A stretch of 64,000 nucleotides of DNA, taken from Neckera pumila. Its lineage: Eukaryota > Streptophyta > Bryopsida > Hypnales > Neckeraceae. A program made the position numbers and the translations under genes. The stretch covers positions 7,314,211 through 7,378,210 of the forward strand of contig OZ018413.1 in assembly GCA_963969595.1 (NCBI GenBank). Reading direction: 5' to 3'. Positions 28,450 to 38,348 of this stretch are shown here, piece after piece; within the stretch, counting starts at the first letter, position 1, and every line of letters starts with the position of its first letter. Under the pieces are notes generated by a model, which did no database searches, had not been told where the DNA came from, and saw only the letters and a program-made list of their open reading frames with translations.

Positions 28450-29403
28450 TTAACCCCTAAAGGACCAAACACCGTTTTTTGACAACATAGCAATTTTGGC
28501 ACCTCACTACAAAAAAAGTTTTTATTTTTTTTCTTTGAAATTTTCATACAAGGAGTATCTTTAAAGCCCAACAATTTTCATAACTTTTGACTACATGGTT
28601 AAAAAGTTATTGCATGATATATAATTTTCATTGGTTGGCAAGCAACCTGGGTAGCTCAAAAAAATTCTTTAAAAATCACTTTTTAAGAAAATAGAAGTTT
28701 GAAATTGGTTCTTTAGATTTATATACGTGGGAAGCTTTGAATCATTCCATTTTGATTAATGATAAGAAAGTTACGAGGATTCTTAGTTTGAGGGTAATTA
28801 TGGAATCTCTAATCTAAAATAAACTTTGAAGTCCTTTACTTAACTCAATATTCAGTATTTTTGAAAAATAAATAAAAACATTAAGTGTAGATTTATTATT
28901 ACAACATTATAACCGTTGGAATTGGCATTTTTCAATTCCATATCTAAATTCTTAACAATTTTGTATTTTGAATCATTCTCTTCTTCTTTCTACTTACTAC
29001 TTTTTTCCTATATGTTGTGCAATTCCAAATGATCTAAAATTTTTCAAGCATGTAGCCAACTTGGTAGAAAGAACGAATTCAAAGAGTAACCACCATTTTG
29101 GAAAAAATTTCATAGAAATGTGACCTTGTGAAGTGCAGCTGCCCGGATTTTCGCAGGGGCAAAAAAAAGAATTTTGTGAATTCAAATGTTATTATCTTGC
29201 AATCCATACGGTGGAAATTTTTGAAATTTTCACCACAAGTTCTCAAACTAGTGTACTACAAGATCATACGGTTACATTTGTCCAAAAATGTTTTTTTTTA
29301 TAAATTTTGGTACTTGTATTAGAAATGGCAATTTTGGTGACATTAGAAGAAATATCAACCCTCCGGAGGGTTGCTCTGAATTCCGAAGTGACAATCCAAG
29401 CTA

Positions 29404-29437
<34 letters not shown>

Positions 29438-29633
29438 TATTACTTTTTTGTTTACAAATTTTGGTTCTTGCGCCACTGTTACAACAGAAACTGCTTCGCA
29501 AAAATAGGGGAAAAATGAATTTTTGAGCCAAAAAAAAGTAAAATTCAGGGTACTTTGGAGGGCTATGGAACAGCCCTTGAAAGGCTTGAAATTTTCTCTA
29601 ATGAAAATATAGTCTCTGACCTTTAGGAGTTAT
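28450..29633. mobile_element. TTAA-family element E3 nested in F3, itself carrying F2
   Basis: Starts TTAACCCCTAAAGGACCAAA and ends GACCTTTAGGAGTTAT (one base changed from TTAA). Orientation as E2, with shared blocks such as GGGAAGCTTTGAATCATTCC near 28730 and CATAGAAATGTGACCTTGTG near 29110. Minus the F2 insertion (29341-29603) it is about 920 bp, close to the 939-bp members. Non-coding. Confidence 0.75.
29341..29603. mobile_element. CATTAG-ended MITE family F2, member b, nested in E3
   Basis: Ends CATTAGAAGAAATATCAACC and (inverse) CATTAGAGAAAATTTCAAGC. Interior GCAAAAATAGGGGAAAAATG near 29498 matches member a at 20678. Holds a TA-dinucleotide run and a poly-T tract at 29401-29440. Target duplication is not clear. 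Confidence 0.7.
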
Positions 29634-29901
29634 TTTTTTGAAAGTTTTTGCTGAGTATCTTCTAATAAGTTAAACATCAAAGTATCTATTTCTTGAAACT
29701 TTTTTTCAATCTATTTTGTAAATAGTTTTTTTACCTAAATTTGTTCTTAGGCTCAAATTTGGATAATGTGTTGTTTTTAGTGTTATGCTAATTATCCAAA
29801 ATATTTTATTTTTAGATATTTTTTGCAAAAGCTCATATTACTATGAAAAAGGTCCCAAATGCAACAAAATGAGTAGGTGTTTCTTAGTCTTGGAATCACA
29901 G

Positions 29902-30563
29902 TTGATGACTCACAATGCAACATAGCGACATACGTTTTCTTTTATGTACACTATGTGATGGGTTTTTTTGCTAGCGTAAAAATATAGGCTCTTGTTGATT
30001 TTTGTTGGTTTTGAATACTACTTGGCCCAACTGCCCAATCAATATTAGTGTATCCAGTGAGTCATAATTGTTAGCTTTTGTAGTAAAATAAACCATGGAA
30101 TGTTATTCCTTTGATGTAGCAATCTATATGTTTGTCTGCTTATAAATGTACAGTAGGAATAGATCAAGCGGGTCCTAAATGCATCCTCTATCTAGGAAAT
30201 AGTGACATGCTCCTTGAAATATCTATTAGTGTAATTGATGCGGTAGTAGGCTTACATGGACAATTTATGGACCTCCTACCTTACTTATGGTGTGTGCCAT
30301 TTATCGGGATATAAGGTTGACTGTCGGTTGCTATATTGGTTAAAAATATTGGTTAAAAATACGAGTTTACCGACTGTACTTTGATATTCAGATAGTGTGT
30401 AGGCTCAACAAATGGTGTGCTTGTACCTCGAGAGAGTTTCTGGGCAGTTGCAAGCCAGGGGGTAATGCAAGTGTATTCCAAGATCATGCATTCGAAGATC
30501 AGATCAATATGATGTTGTTTGTGCATAATCTTGCTGGTGTAGCTTAAGTGTAGCTGGGGTTTT
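29902..30563 (-). pseudogene. Ty1/copia reverse transcriptase C-terminus / RNase H start, decayed
   Basis: Minus-strand reading shows, across frames and stops, fragments in the order expected for copia Pol: SRGTSTPFVEPTHYLNI, VNLISR-MAHT, YIKGITFHGLFYYKS, then LTGYTNIDWAVGPSS and KSTRAYIFTLAKKPIT. The last two match the copia GYSDADWAGD and KSTSGYxFxLxxxPIxW landmarks. Many stops. It is the same decayed element as 27440-27983 and 31305-31945; the polymerase core with the YVDD site was not found. Confidence 0.75.
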
Positions 30564-30845
30564 GTATAGGGCAATGCCCGAGGAAGAGGGTGTTTTGGGA
30601 AATAACGGGCCAACGAGGAGGGCGGAGCCCAACAAGGAGGCCTGCTATTTCCCAAAACGCCCGACGACAAGAAGTCATTGCCCGACGTAAATCACGAACA
30701 GAAGGATGAGAAATCGAGCATGAGAAATCGAAGTTGGATGAGTAATGCGTAATGCCCGATTACGCCAGAAAACCCGCGCAATCAAGCATTACGCCTGAGA
30801 ACCCTCCCCACAAATGTACGGGGAAATTCCTACAAGTGGTTTACG
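30564..30845 (-). mobile_element. Double-hairpin repeat F4, member 2 (282 bp), inverted
   Basis: Complement begins CGTAAACCACTTGTAGGAA and ends GGCATTGCCCTATAC. The 3' hairpin arms read GGGCGTTTTGGGAAATAGCA and TGCTATTTCCCAAAACGCCC-like on opposite sides, with a GGGCTCCGCCCTCCTCGTTG loop. Closest relative is member 3 at 36886. It lies within the decayed copia region. Confidence 0.8.
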
Positions 30846-30942
30846 AAGAAATTGAATACCAAGACTCTTGGAGCAAAGGCTTGCAAATTGTGTTGAATGT
30901 GCGCCTTGGTAATGGTCCGGTAGTTGAATGAGAGCTAGAAAT

Positions 30943-31048
30943 GGTTTGTGCTAATGAGGAATCCCTGAGAGGTACCTTGTAGTAGGAGCGTGTACGTACA
31001 GGCTCCTACCGCAAGGTACCTCTTAGGGATTCCTCATTAGCACAAACC
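30943..31048. repeat. 106-bp foldback, ~46-bp arms
   Basis: GGTTTGTGCTAATGAGGAAT at the left is answered by its complement at the right end; arms of about 46 bp carry only about three mismatches around a 12-base centre. Two explanations fit: a very small MITE or a transcribed hairpin such as a microRNA precursor. No target duplication is evident and no second genomic copy is present in the window. Confidence 0.7.
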
Positions 31049-31304
31049 TCATTATGTGATAAGTTCATTCCTGCGAGCGTATAAGTTACATATTAGATAA
31101 CCAACGAGCCGCGGTAGCAACGAGTAGGTTATCGGACATAACCGGTTGTTCACTTTTCAATCACAACCTTTGATCTTCATGGTCCCCCGGGTGAGAAGGC
31201 TTGCTCAATATTTGCCCCCCCCGGGTATCGCCCTCCCGGTCTCCCTGTGAAAGAAAGAAATGAATGGAAAATAGTATATGGAATACTGCCATTTTAACAA
31301 AATT
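31049..31304. other. Unassigned spacer in the decayed copia region
   Basis: Contains a small inverted pair GATAACC (31098) and GGTTATC (31128), and a C-rich tract near 31216. This is where the copia polymerase core would be expected, but none is recognisable. Confidence 0.4.
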
Positions 31305-31945
31305 TCTCATAGACTCATCTTCTCATTGATAACTACGTCATGAGATATTAGAATTGAATTGGTAGTAGGGAAATAACATCTATATCCTTTAGTGGTTTCA
31401 TCTAACTCTGTAAAAATACATGAAGATGTTTCGAGTTTATCTTATGCCGCTTATGTTTGGGAACATGAGCAAAGACTCTTGTACCAAAAATACAAAGATG
31501 TGAGACATCTAGTTTAAGTCCAGAGAATGCTGTTTTTGGAGTTTTGTCTAAAGATTTAGTAGGTCGCTTACTGAGGAGATAACATGATGCTCTAATAGCT
31601 TTTGACCAAAGATTCTTTGGTAACAAACTTTGACAAGTGAAGCATGAGACTTCTTGTACTAATAATGACCTATTCTGACGTTCTGCTAAGCCATGGCTCT
31701 GGGGAGTGTATGGTTAGGAGAATCGGTGCACAATACCTTGAGATGAGCAAAAATCTTTGAATTGTGATGTTTATTCTCCTCTGCTGTAGCTCCTCAATAT
31801 TTCAAATTCATATTTGGATTTCTTCTCTATAAATGTCTTGAATTTGCAAAATTCATCAAAAACTTGATTCTTGGTTTCGAAAAATGATACGAGCCATATC
31901 TTTTTGTTGTAGCCATCAATAGAAGTTATCCAAGTACTTTAAGAA
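31305..31945 (-). pseudogene. Ty1/copia integrase domain, decayed
   Basis: Minus-strand fragments in order: TSIDGYNKKIWLVSFFETKN, KFKTFIEKKSKYEFEILRS, SSQGIVHRFS-stop-PYTPQS, HGLAERQNRSLL, then the 74-residue open frame at 31626-31402 with NLWSKAIRASCYLLSKRPTK and DVSHLCIFGTRVFAHVPKHK, and DETTKGYRCYFPTTNS, SHDVVINE. This is the copia integrase core through to the linker before reverse transcriptase. The usual DNGGE segment reads YSRGE, so a catalytic Asp is lost. Stops and frameshifts throughout. Confidence 0.85.
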
Positions 31946-31995
31946 TCTTTTGCTAAGCTCTACATTTACCTTTGCAATTTGGTGGTTATGTAATT

Positions 31996-32740
31996 GGATC
32001 ATTGCAAGAAAGACTGTGCATTTTTGTAGTGTTTTGCATAACACTCATTTTTTTTTCCAGGAGTACTTAAAAAATTAGAAAAATGATTTTAAGAGAATGT
32101 AAAAAAAAGATTAATATATATATACCTTTAAAAAGAAGGTACCCTAGGAAGGAAAAGCATAGAAAATTCTCTAAATGGGAGAACTAGAAAAGTGCAAAAT
32201 CTCATGAAAACTGGTACTTTCATTGTAGTTTCACATTTTAATTTGTAAAATAGGAAAATCAGTTTAAAAAAAAATAAAAATATTCATTTGGAAAGGGTTG
32301 ATGATGATGAGATTTCACCAAAAGAATGGTCTTAGAACCATCTTAAATGCTCAAAAATTGTGCACAATGGGAGTGTTGTTTGTACTCATTTACAGGACAT
32401 AAAATAATATATTTCAGATTTCCTTTGGTAGATATATGCTTTCTTACTATGCAAATAGAACTTGAAAATTTCAGCTCCATATCACTAAATTTGGAGACTC
32501 CTAACGTACTAAGAACCCCTAAACCACACTGTACACCAAATTAACAAAAATGATTTTTAAGTATAAGATGATTTTTTTTTAATTTCTAGAATATAAGGAA
32601 TATGATTAACATCAAGTGAGACATGTTTTATATAGAAATTTCATGTTCATTGGACTTGTGCTTCAAAAGTTATAGCGCATAAAAAGAGAGGATACCCTCA
32701 ATGTAACAAGAAATAGGATTGGTCTTTCTTGCAATCACCC
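31996..32740. mobile_element. F3-family element, member 3 (745 bp)
   Basis: Left end GGATCATTGCAAGAAAGAC, right end GGTCTTTCTTGCAATCACCC. Interior matches member 4 at 42856-43587 in the same orientation, for example GAAGGAAAAGCATAGAAAA near 32147 and GTGCAAAATCTCATGAAAA near 32193. Non-coding. It directly adjoins the integrase relic, so it may also have inserted into the copia element. Confidence 0.8.
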
Positions 32741-32829
32741 AACTCACATAATAAAGATGCAAATGTAAAAACATTTAGCCATGTGTAGTGCAAAAACTTC
32801 AATCTAGGAGATGGTAAAGTTTGTTGACC

Positions 32830-33068
32830 TTGTTGGGCAAGGTTAGGAAAAACTTTTTTTTCTAATTACAAACACTATAATCTTTCAATCCATGCAATAT
32901 AGTCAAAGTTTCTATAAATTCCCAATGTAGTCTAGTACAAATTAACTTGAAGGGTTGAATTTAAAAGAATTTTTTTTTTTTCATTTTTTCTTGCTAACCG
33001 AAAAAACTAGCAATAAGCAATTTTTGACAATATAGACCTAAAATGTGCTCTAGTCCTTCAAGGGTTAA
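32830..33068. mobile_element. Possible TTAA-family relic (E6-like right part)
   Basis: Ends TAGTCCTTCAAGGGTTAA, a degenerate form of the CCTTTAGGGGTTAA terminus. Interior ACTATAATCTTTCAATCCAT near 32875 resembles ATTATAATCTTTCACTCCAT at 21241 in E6. No left terminus found. Confidence 0.4.
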
Positions 33069-33777
33069 TACTAACAAGTTACACAAATGACTAATCTTAT
33101 TATTCGAGTAGTTGACTTCTATTGGTACAAGTAACTCATCTATTTCTTGATCTTTGAATGGAAATGGGTTGTCTACTATCATTTATCAATGCTTCGCATG
33201 ACCTACAATTTTGAACATGCATATGAACTTCAAATCTAGTGAGATTTCAGCAAAGTTGAAAACTACAAAACAAACTCAAATTTGAGGATGAACATTTGAT
33301 CTCAACAAACCAAACAAGTCTTTAAATAGAAATGGAATTGTCCTTTGTCACAGAAGTATGTAACATCTCACTTTAACCTCTAAGTGGTCCATATTACATT
33401 TTCATTTTGGTATATGAAGAACTGATCTGAATACAAAGCTCTGTCAAATACTTATCTTTGGTTCATTATGACAACCAATTTTTGTATGGCTCAACACATC
33501 ATTCATTGGCAACATTGACAAATTCATGAGAATTTTCAAGGGCAGTCTTTCTATTTTTGATAATTCAATAAAGAGTACATACATTGACAAGGACATGAGT
33601 TTGAATTATATAGGCTTTCTATCATCAATCTGTGCATCCATCACATGCTATAAATAAGAATTAAGAAGAGTATTAGTGTAATACCAATTCAACGTTATAA
33701 AAGTTTGAAGAAGGAAACGACCCAATGATAATCTTAATCACTCGGAGGTTATTGTTTTCATTGCAAATGAAACATAT
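33069..33777. other. No recognised feature
   Basis: AT-rich spacer. TTAACCTCTAAGTGGTCC near 33373 looks like a mutated TTAA-family terminus, but no partner end was found. Nothing else recognised. Confidence 0.5.
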
Positions 33778-33998
33778 CATTAGGGGAGATTTGGGGCCTC
33801 TAGAGGGTTGTTTCATTCCCGTTCTCCAATCTGGCCCGACCCTGTGAACAGCGATACGGGCTGTCAAATTTTTTTTTTTTTTTCAAAAATGACGTGATAT
33901 TGTCTCGACCACATCAACTAGTAGTTTTCATGCGTTCCCACAGTCTGGGCACGCAGGATAACTCGCAGTCTTCCAATGGCCCCAAATCTCCCCTAATG
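33778..33998. mobile_element. CATTAG-ended MITE family F2, member c (221 bp)
   Basis: CATTAGGGGAGATTTGGGGC at the left and its exact complement at the right form 21-bp TIRs. The terminus resembles the other CATTAG elements (CATTAGAGAAAATTTCAAGC) but is the best-preserved inverted pair of the three. The middle is richer in G+C than the flanks and contains a T15 tract. No coding capacity. Confidence 0.75.
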
Positions 33999-35621
33999 AG
34001 TTCTTATCTTTGTATGTAAAATGCTTCCGTTACTGGATAACTTAGAAAATTTTGCAATTAAGTGGATGAGTTCCTGATTGGCATGCATCAATAAACTGTG
34101 AATCTTTGTGAGGGTTGGGAAGGGAAGATTGGTGAGGATTTTGAAGTTGGAAACGGGGAGTTGTTCAGAAGCTTTGTTCTGTGCCATCCTTAGCGCTTCA
34201 ATTTTACAGCCTCTCTTTTTTTTCCATTTGCTTTGGACATTGCTAAGAAGTTTTTAGGTTCAGAGCGGAATTGTAAGCTCTTCACAATGTTTTCAAGATC
34301 AACGCTTTGCTCATTACTTTGTAATAAGTTTCAAATATTCGAGTTACACAGACCCATCCAACAGTTCCAAGGCTGCTAATACGAACACCTGGATAGGCAC
34401 TACTTCCGGTCTAGGATCTGATGTACCAATCGGAATATCCCTGACTGAAAAACATTCAATGTGCACATTCCCCCCAAAAATGGAACTCAAGGCGGTGGCT
34501 GCAGCTTGTGCTCGTAGCAATCCCGTTGTGCATCTTTTGCCTTTAGGTTCACCAATTGAACTTCGTCGATGCAAATGGCGTTGCTGAAGTGATTCATCAA
34601 ATCAACGGTAACTTCTCCTTTGGCATTGTTTGATCGATGATGGAACGAATGCTACTTCAATAGAACTCTTTGACGGCCCAGAGGAAAAGGCCAAAAAATC
34701 TTATGAGGTACTCGCAAGTTTCAAGAATCTTGAGCAATCCAATTGCCATGGTCGGAATTGGTGTAATTTATGGAGCGAATGGGCTTGCTGAGTTTGTGAA
34801 ATGAACGATTTGCACGGATATTTTACTGTATGTCATAATTTCATTATAAAGCCAAAGGCAGATGGCCTAAAGAAGCATGGAGGTAGGTGAATAATCAAGA
34901 ATAATTTGCCGGGGGGTATTAAAAAGGGTCAAAAAATACACTGCTGGAGTGTATTTTTGACCCTTCTTAAGAGTAAGTTTTGCAAAATATCAAATTGATT
35001 ACTTAGGAACTAGACTTGGTAAGCTTCAATTCATTGGCTAAGCTGAAAGTTCAAAACAGATACTTGCAATTTGGAGGTCAAAACTGGAATGAATAAGAAG
35101 CTATAAATTGTTAAAATATGCTATATGGTGATGGATTTCAACCATTGTTTTGGAATGAACTCAAGGCCTTGTGTAAAATTGAAAAAAGAGTCCAAAACAA
35201 GTCTGGAGAAAGATTTTAGATTTTTTTTGCATCTGATGTTGGTGGCCTTTCCACATCAATTAATTGATGATTATTCTTACTATAAAACATGCTATATGAA
35301 TGTCAATTGGAAAGAAGAGAGTGAGTATGCCAATTCAGCCCGTGATTATATCACAATTTTGGAGCTCTAAACAAGCTCTTGAACTGAATATTAATTGGAA
35401 AGAGGAGAGTCATTGTGACATTTCAGCACTTGTGATTATGAAGTGTTCACCCAAACAACAGATGGAGTTACAGACACTGCAAGTCGCTCATTATTCAGCA
35501 ACGGATAGTTACCAGAAACTAACACTGTACCACGAATGCCAACAAAAACTCCCTGTCTAATAAATTACATTATTCGTTTCTTATTAGCAACAAATGTACC
35601 AAGCTTTACCTGGAGATCTAA
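33999..35621. other. Unrecognised region with possible decayed coding pieces
   Basis: Forward frames around 34480-34800 read partly protein-like (HQLNFVDANGVAEVIHQING, then in another frame DDGTNATSIELFDGPEEKAK) but need frame changes; I recognise no family. At 35298 and 35386 a roughly 90-bp segment is duplicated in tandem (AATTGGAAAGAAGAGAGT and AATTGGAAAGAGGAGAGT). A short hairpin at 34924-34965 has 17-bp arms (AAGGGTC then ATACAC). Probably gene or transposon debris. Confidence 0.3.
34924..34965. repeat. Short hairpin
   Basis: AAGGGTCAAAAAATACAC and GTGTATTTTTGACCCTT are inverted around TGCTGGA, 17-bp arms with one unpaired base. Flanked by AT-rich sequence with no downstream T-run, so no specific role is assigned. 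Confidence 0.55.
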
Positions 35622-36220
35622 AACCTTCCGTTCAAACACATCTGTCATCAATTTTTCTCAATTCGTACTCACTACTTAAGAAGATGCTTCACTTTCTCAA
35701 TTTCACATATCCTCTTCCAGACCTTGAAGCAATTTATAACCAAGACTCCTTCCTTTTCACATTCGGACACAAGGCACCTTTCACCTTCAGTTATGTCTTC
35801 CTTCTATTTCATTGTTTCCTGCACCTAATTAATCTCCATGATACTGATATAGTCTCCAGCAGATTTCTGTAAGCAGGGATGGCAATCAGCAGAGTAGCTC
35901 ATTTCAAACTCATAACGAATTCTTTCCTCACGCATAAGCATTTCTTTTGACACTCCATCTCAGGGTTCTCAGTGAGATTACCCTCACAAACTTGACTAAA
36001 GAGCTAAAGAGCTTACTTCAGACAAGGAGCTCACTTCAGAAGCTCCACAACCCAGGTTTGAGCTGAACGCCGTAAAAGGGAGCCTCTGTCCGGGCAGTGA
36101 CGAAGCCGGGATGAGGCAGGGTCCAGGCCACGTGAATTGCTTGACGGCGGGTACATAACATCTTGTGAAATGCTTTTGACAATGCCAAAAATGAGCTTGA
36201 TGCCTTGAATTTCTACTCTG
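35622..36220. repeat. Local duplication block D1, left copy
   Basis: Recurs at 37738-38332 with high identity, from CTAAAACCTTCCGTTC through GCTTCACTTTCTCAATTTCA to TGCCTTGAATTTCTACTCT. Short open frames are conserved only by sequence identity (TYPLPDLEAIYNQDSFLF in both) and are not recognised. Together with block D2 it forms a unit duplicated in tandem. Confidence 0.8.
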
Positions 36221-36637
36221 AGGTAGAAACACCTATGCCCAACCAGGGTCTCATATCCGACCTGTAGCATGCATCTATTTCCAACCAAAGCTAGAACAGG
36301 TTCACAACCAAAGATTAGAATGCATTTTTTTCTCCTTTTCAAGGTTGGAACTAAGAATGTCATGACACATGTCCTGAAGTGTTATAAAGTGTGTAAGAAG
36401 TAGTGAGTGGGAAAGTAGTCTCTTGATTGATCGGAATTGAAAGATTCTAAACATTGGGTATGGGTTTGGACTACTTTTAGGCTTCCAAAAATCACAGTAA
36501 TTTCAATTTGGGGAATAAAATTACAATCCCCATATTTCCTATCTTCCTACTTGGGAAAAATTTGCATTGCTTCATACTACTCATGATCACTTAAATGATC
36601 AGGTATGAGTGCTCCGACCTTAGTCAGAAATGGATTC

Positions 36638-37466
36638 ACATTGATATCTTGAAGAAAAGATAAAATCCTGATGACAATGGTAGCAGGGAAATTTTGGCCT
36701 CTAGCTATGTTGCGATGGTTTGTAAGATGAAGACACCATCTTACACTATATTTAACTATATTTGTCTATCTATGTTTCATATTTTACTATAATAAGCAAG
36801 ATTTGGCAAATTTTCAGTCTTTTCGCAGATGGATTTGGAGAAATGCAGTAAGAAAAAGCCTCAAATTTCATATACACCTAGTTGTCGTAAACCACTAGCA
36901 GGAATTTCCCCGTACATTTGTGGGGAGGGTTCTGAGATGTAATGCCTGATTGTGCAGGTTTTCTTGCGTAATCAGGCATTACACATTACTCATCCAACTT
37001 CGACTTCTCATCCTCAATTTCTCATCCTTCTGTTTGTGATTTACGTCGGACAATGGCTCCTTGTCGTTGGGCGTTTTGGGAAATAATAGGCCTCCTTGTC
37101 GGGCTCCGCCTCCTCATCGGCCCGTTATTTCCCAAAACACCCAACGACAAGGAGTATTGCCCTGTACATAAAGGCCGGAGGGAGGGGTCAGATTTTTGCG
37201 CCAGATAGCCAAAAAAATTCACTGATGAGTGGTACCGTAAGTGCCTTTGCGTGTAATTCGACTACGGATGACCAATTGACCATTTCCGGTCATTCTGAGG
37301 TCCACACGTCTTCTCATTTGCAGACAAACTGAACCACTTGATCTGCTCAGGTAGCTAGGCTGCCCAAGTCATGATTTAATCGTGGGACCATGCCTTGAGA
37401 ACAACAATAAAAAACAAACTGGTAACGTGACTGACATTTCCAGTCAACCAGGATTCTATTCGAGAT
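36638..37466. repeat. Local duplication block D2, left copy (with F4 insertion)
   Basis: Matches 38349-40650 when the F4 element here (36886-37167) and the PIF-like element there (39125-40365) are set aside. Shared landmarks: ACACCATCTTACACTATAT, TTTTTGCGCCAGATAGCC, GGTCCACACGTCTTCTCATT, GCTGCCCAAGTCATGATTTA. About 455 bp present at 38387-38840 in the right copy are absent here. Confidence 0.8.
36886..37167 (+). mobile_element. Double-hairpin repeat F4, member 3 (282 bp)
   Basis: Begins CGTAAACCACTAGCAGGAA. Inner hairpin from TGTAATGCCTGAT and ATCAGGCATTACA; 3' hairpin from GGGCGTTTTGGGAAATAATA and its near complement. The duplicate block at 39050 lacks it (TTTTCATAAAAGACGGAGG against TTGTC-element-CATAAAGGCCGGAGG), which gives an empty site and points to insertion beside a C with at most a 1-bp duplication. 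Confidence 0.85.
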
Positions 37467-37738
37467 CGTAAACCACTCGCAGGACATCTCCCGTTCATTT
37501 TGCGGGGAAGTTTCTGCGCCGTAATGCCCGATTACGTGGGCAAACCTGATTAATCAAGGATTACGGATTTTCCTTCCGGCTCCAATTTATCATCCGGGTT
37601 TTCATTGAATTTTGCTAATACTTTACATCGGGCAATACTCTTATCGTCGGGCATTGCGCTCAATAATCATTTGGCTCCACCCTCCTCGTCGGCCAATTAC
37701 TTGGCGCAATGCCCTCCTCTGCGGGCATTGCCCTATAC
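37467..37738 (+). mobile_element. Double-hairpin repeat F4, member 4 (272 bp), at a duplication junction
   Basis: Begins CGTAAACCACTCGCAGGAC and ends GGCATTGCCCTATAC. It belongs with member 1 in having CAATTACTTGGCGCAATGCC arms in the 3' hairpin. Its left flank is block D2 and its right flank is block D1, so it lies exactly at the joint between the two tandem copies of the D1-D2 unit. Confidence 0.8.
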
Positions 37739-38332
37739 TAAAACCTTCCGTTCAAAACACATCTGTCATCAATTTTTCTCAATTGGTACACACTAAAAAG
37801 ATGCTTCACTTTTTCAATTTCACATATCCTCTTCCAGACCTTGAAGCAATTTATAACCAAGACTCCTTCCTCTTCCTATTCGGACACAAGGCACCCTTCA
37901 CCTTTCCGTTCTGTCTTCCTTCTATTTCATTGTTTCCTGCACCTAATTAATCTCCATGATACTGGTATAGTCTCCTAAAGATTTCTGAAGCAGAGTAACT
38001 CACGAATCAGGATGGCAATCAGCAGAGTAACTCACGAATTCTTCTCTCAAACATAAGGATTTCTTTTGGTTCTCACTCAATCTCAGGGTTCTCATTGAGA
38101 TTACCCTCACAAATTGACTAAAGAGCTAAAGAGCTCACTTCAGAAGTTCCACAAGCCAGGTTTGATCTGAAAGCCAGGTTTGATCTAAAAGGGAGCCTCT
38201 GTCCGGGCAGTGACAAAGCCGGGATGAGGCGGGGCCATGGCCACGTGAATTGCTCAATGGCGGGTACATAACATCTCATGAAATGCTTTCGACAATGCCA
38301 AAAATGAACCTGATGCCTTGAATTTCTACTCT
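37738..38332. repeat. Local duplication block D1, right copy
   Basis: Partner of 35622-36220. A few small deletions distinguish the copies, such as loss of the ACTACTTA segment near 37795. No recognised gene. Confidence 0.8.
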
Positions 38333-38348
38333 AGTCGGTAGTGGGGCC

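Larger units (their letters stand above)
27984..29901. mobile_element. F3-family element, member 2, split by a nested TTAA element
   Basis: Left TIR GGGTGATTCCAAGAAACACC at 27984; right TIR (inverse) GTGATTCCAAGACTAAGAAA ends near 29901. The two halves, 27984-28449 and 29634-29901, add up to about 730 bp, the family length. On the minus strand copia coding homology runs up to the codons for SST just beyond 29901 and resumes with ESEY at 27983, so this element split a conserved copia motif. Confidence 0.75.

Noticed and set aside
35594..35872. The 92-codon frame shared by 35594-35872 and 37801-37950 as a conserved gene
   Set aside because: Similarity is due to the local D1 duplication at the DNA level; indels between the copies shift the frame and no domain is recognised.
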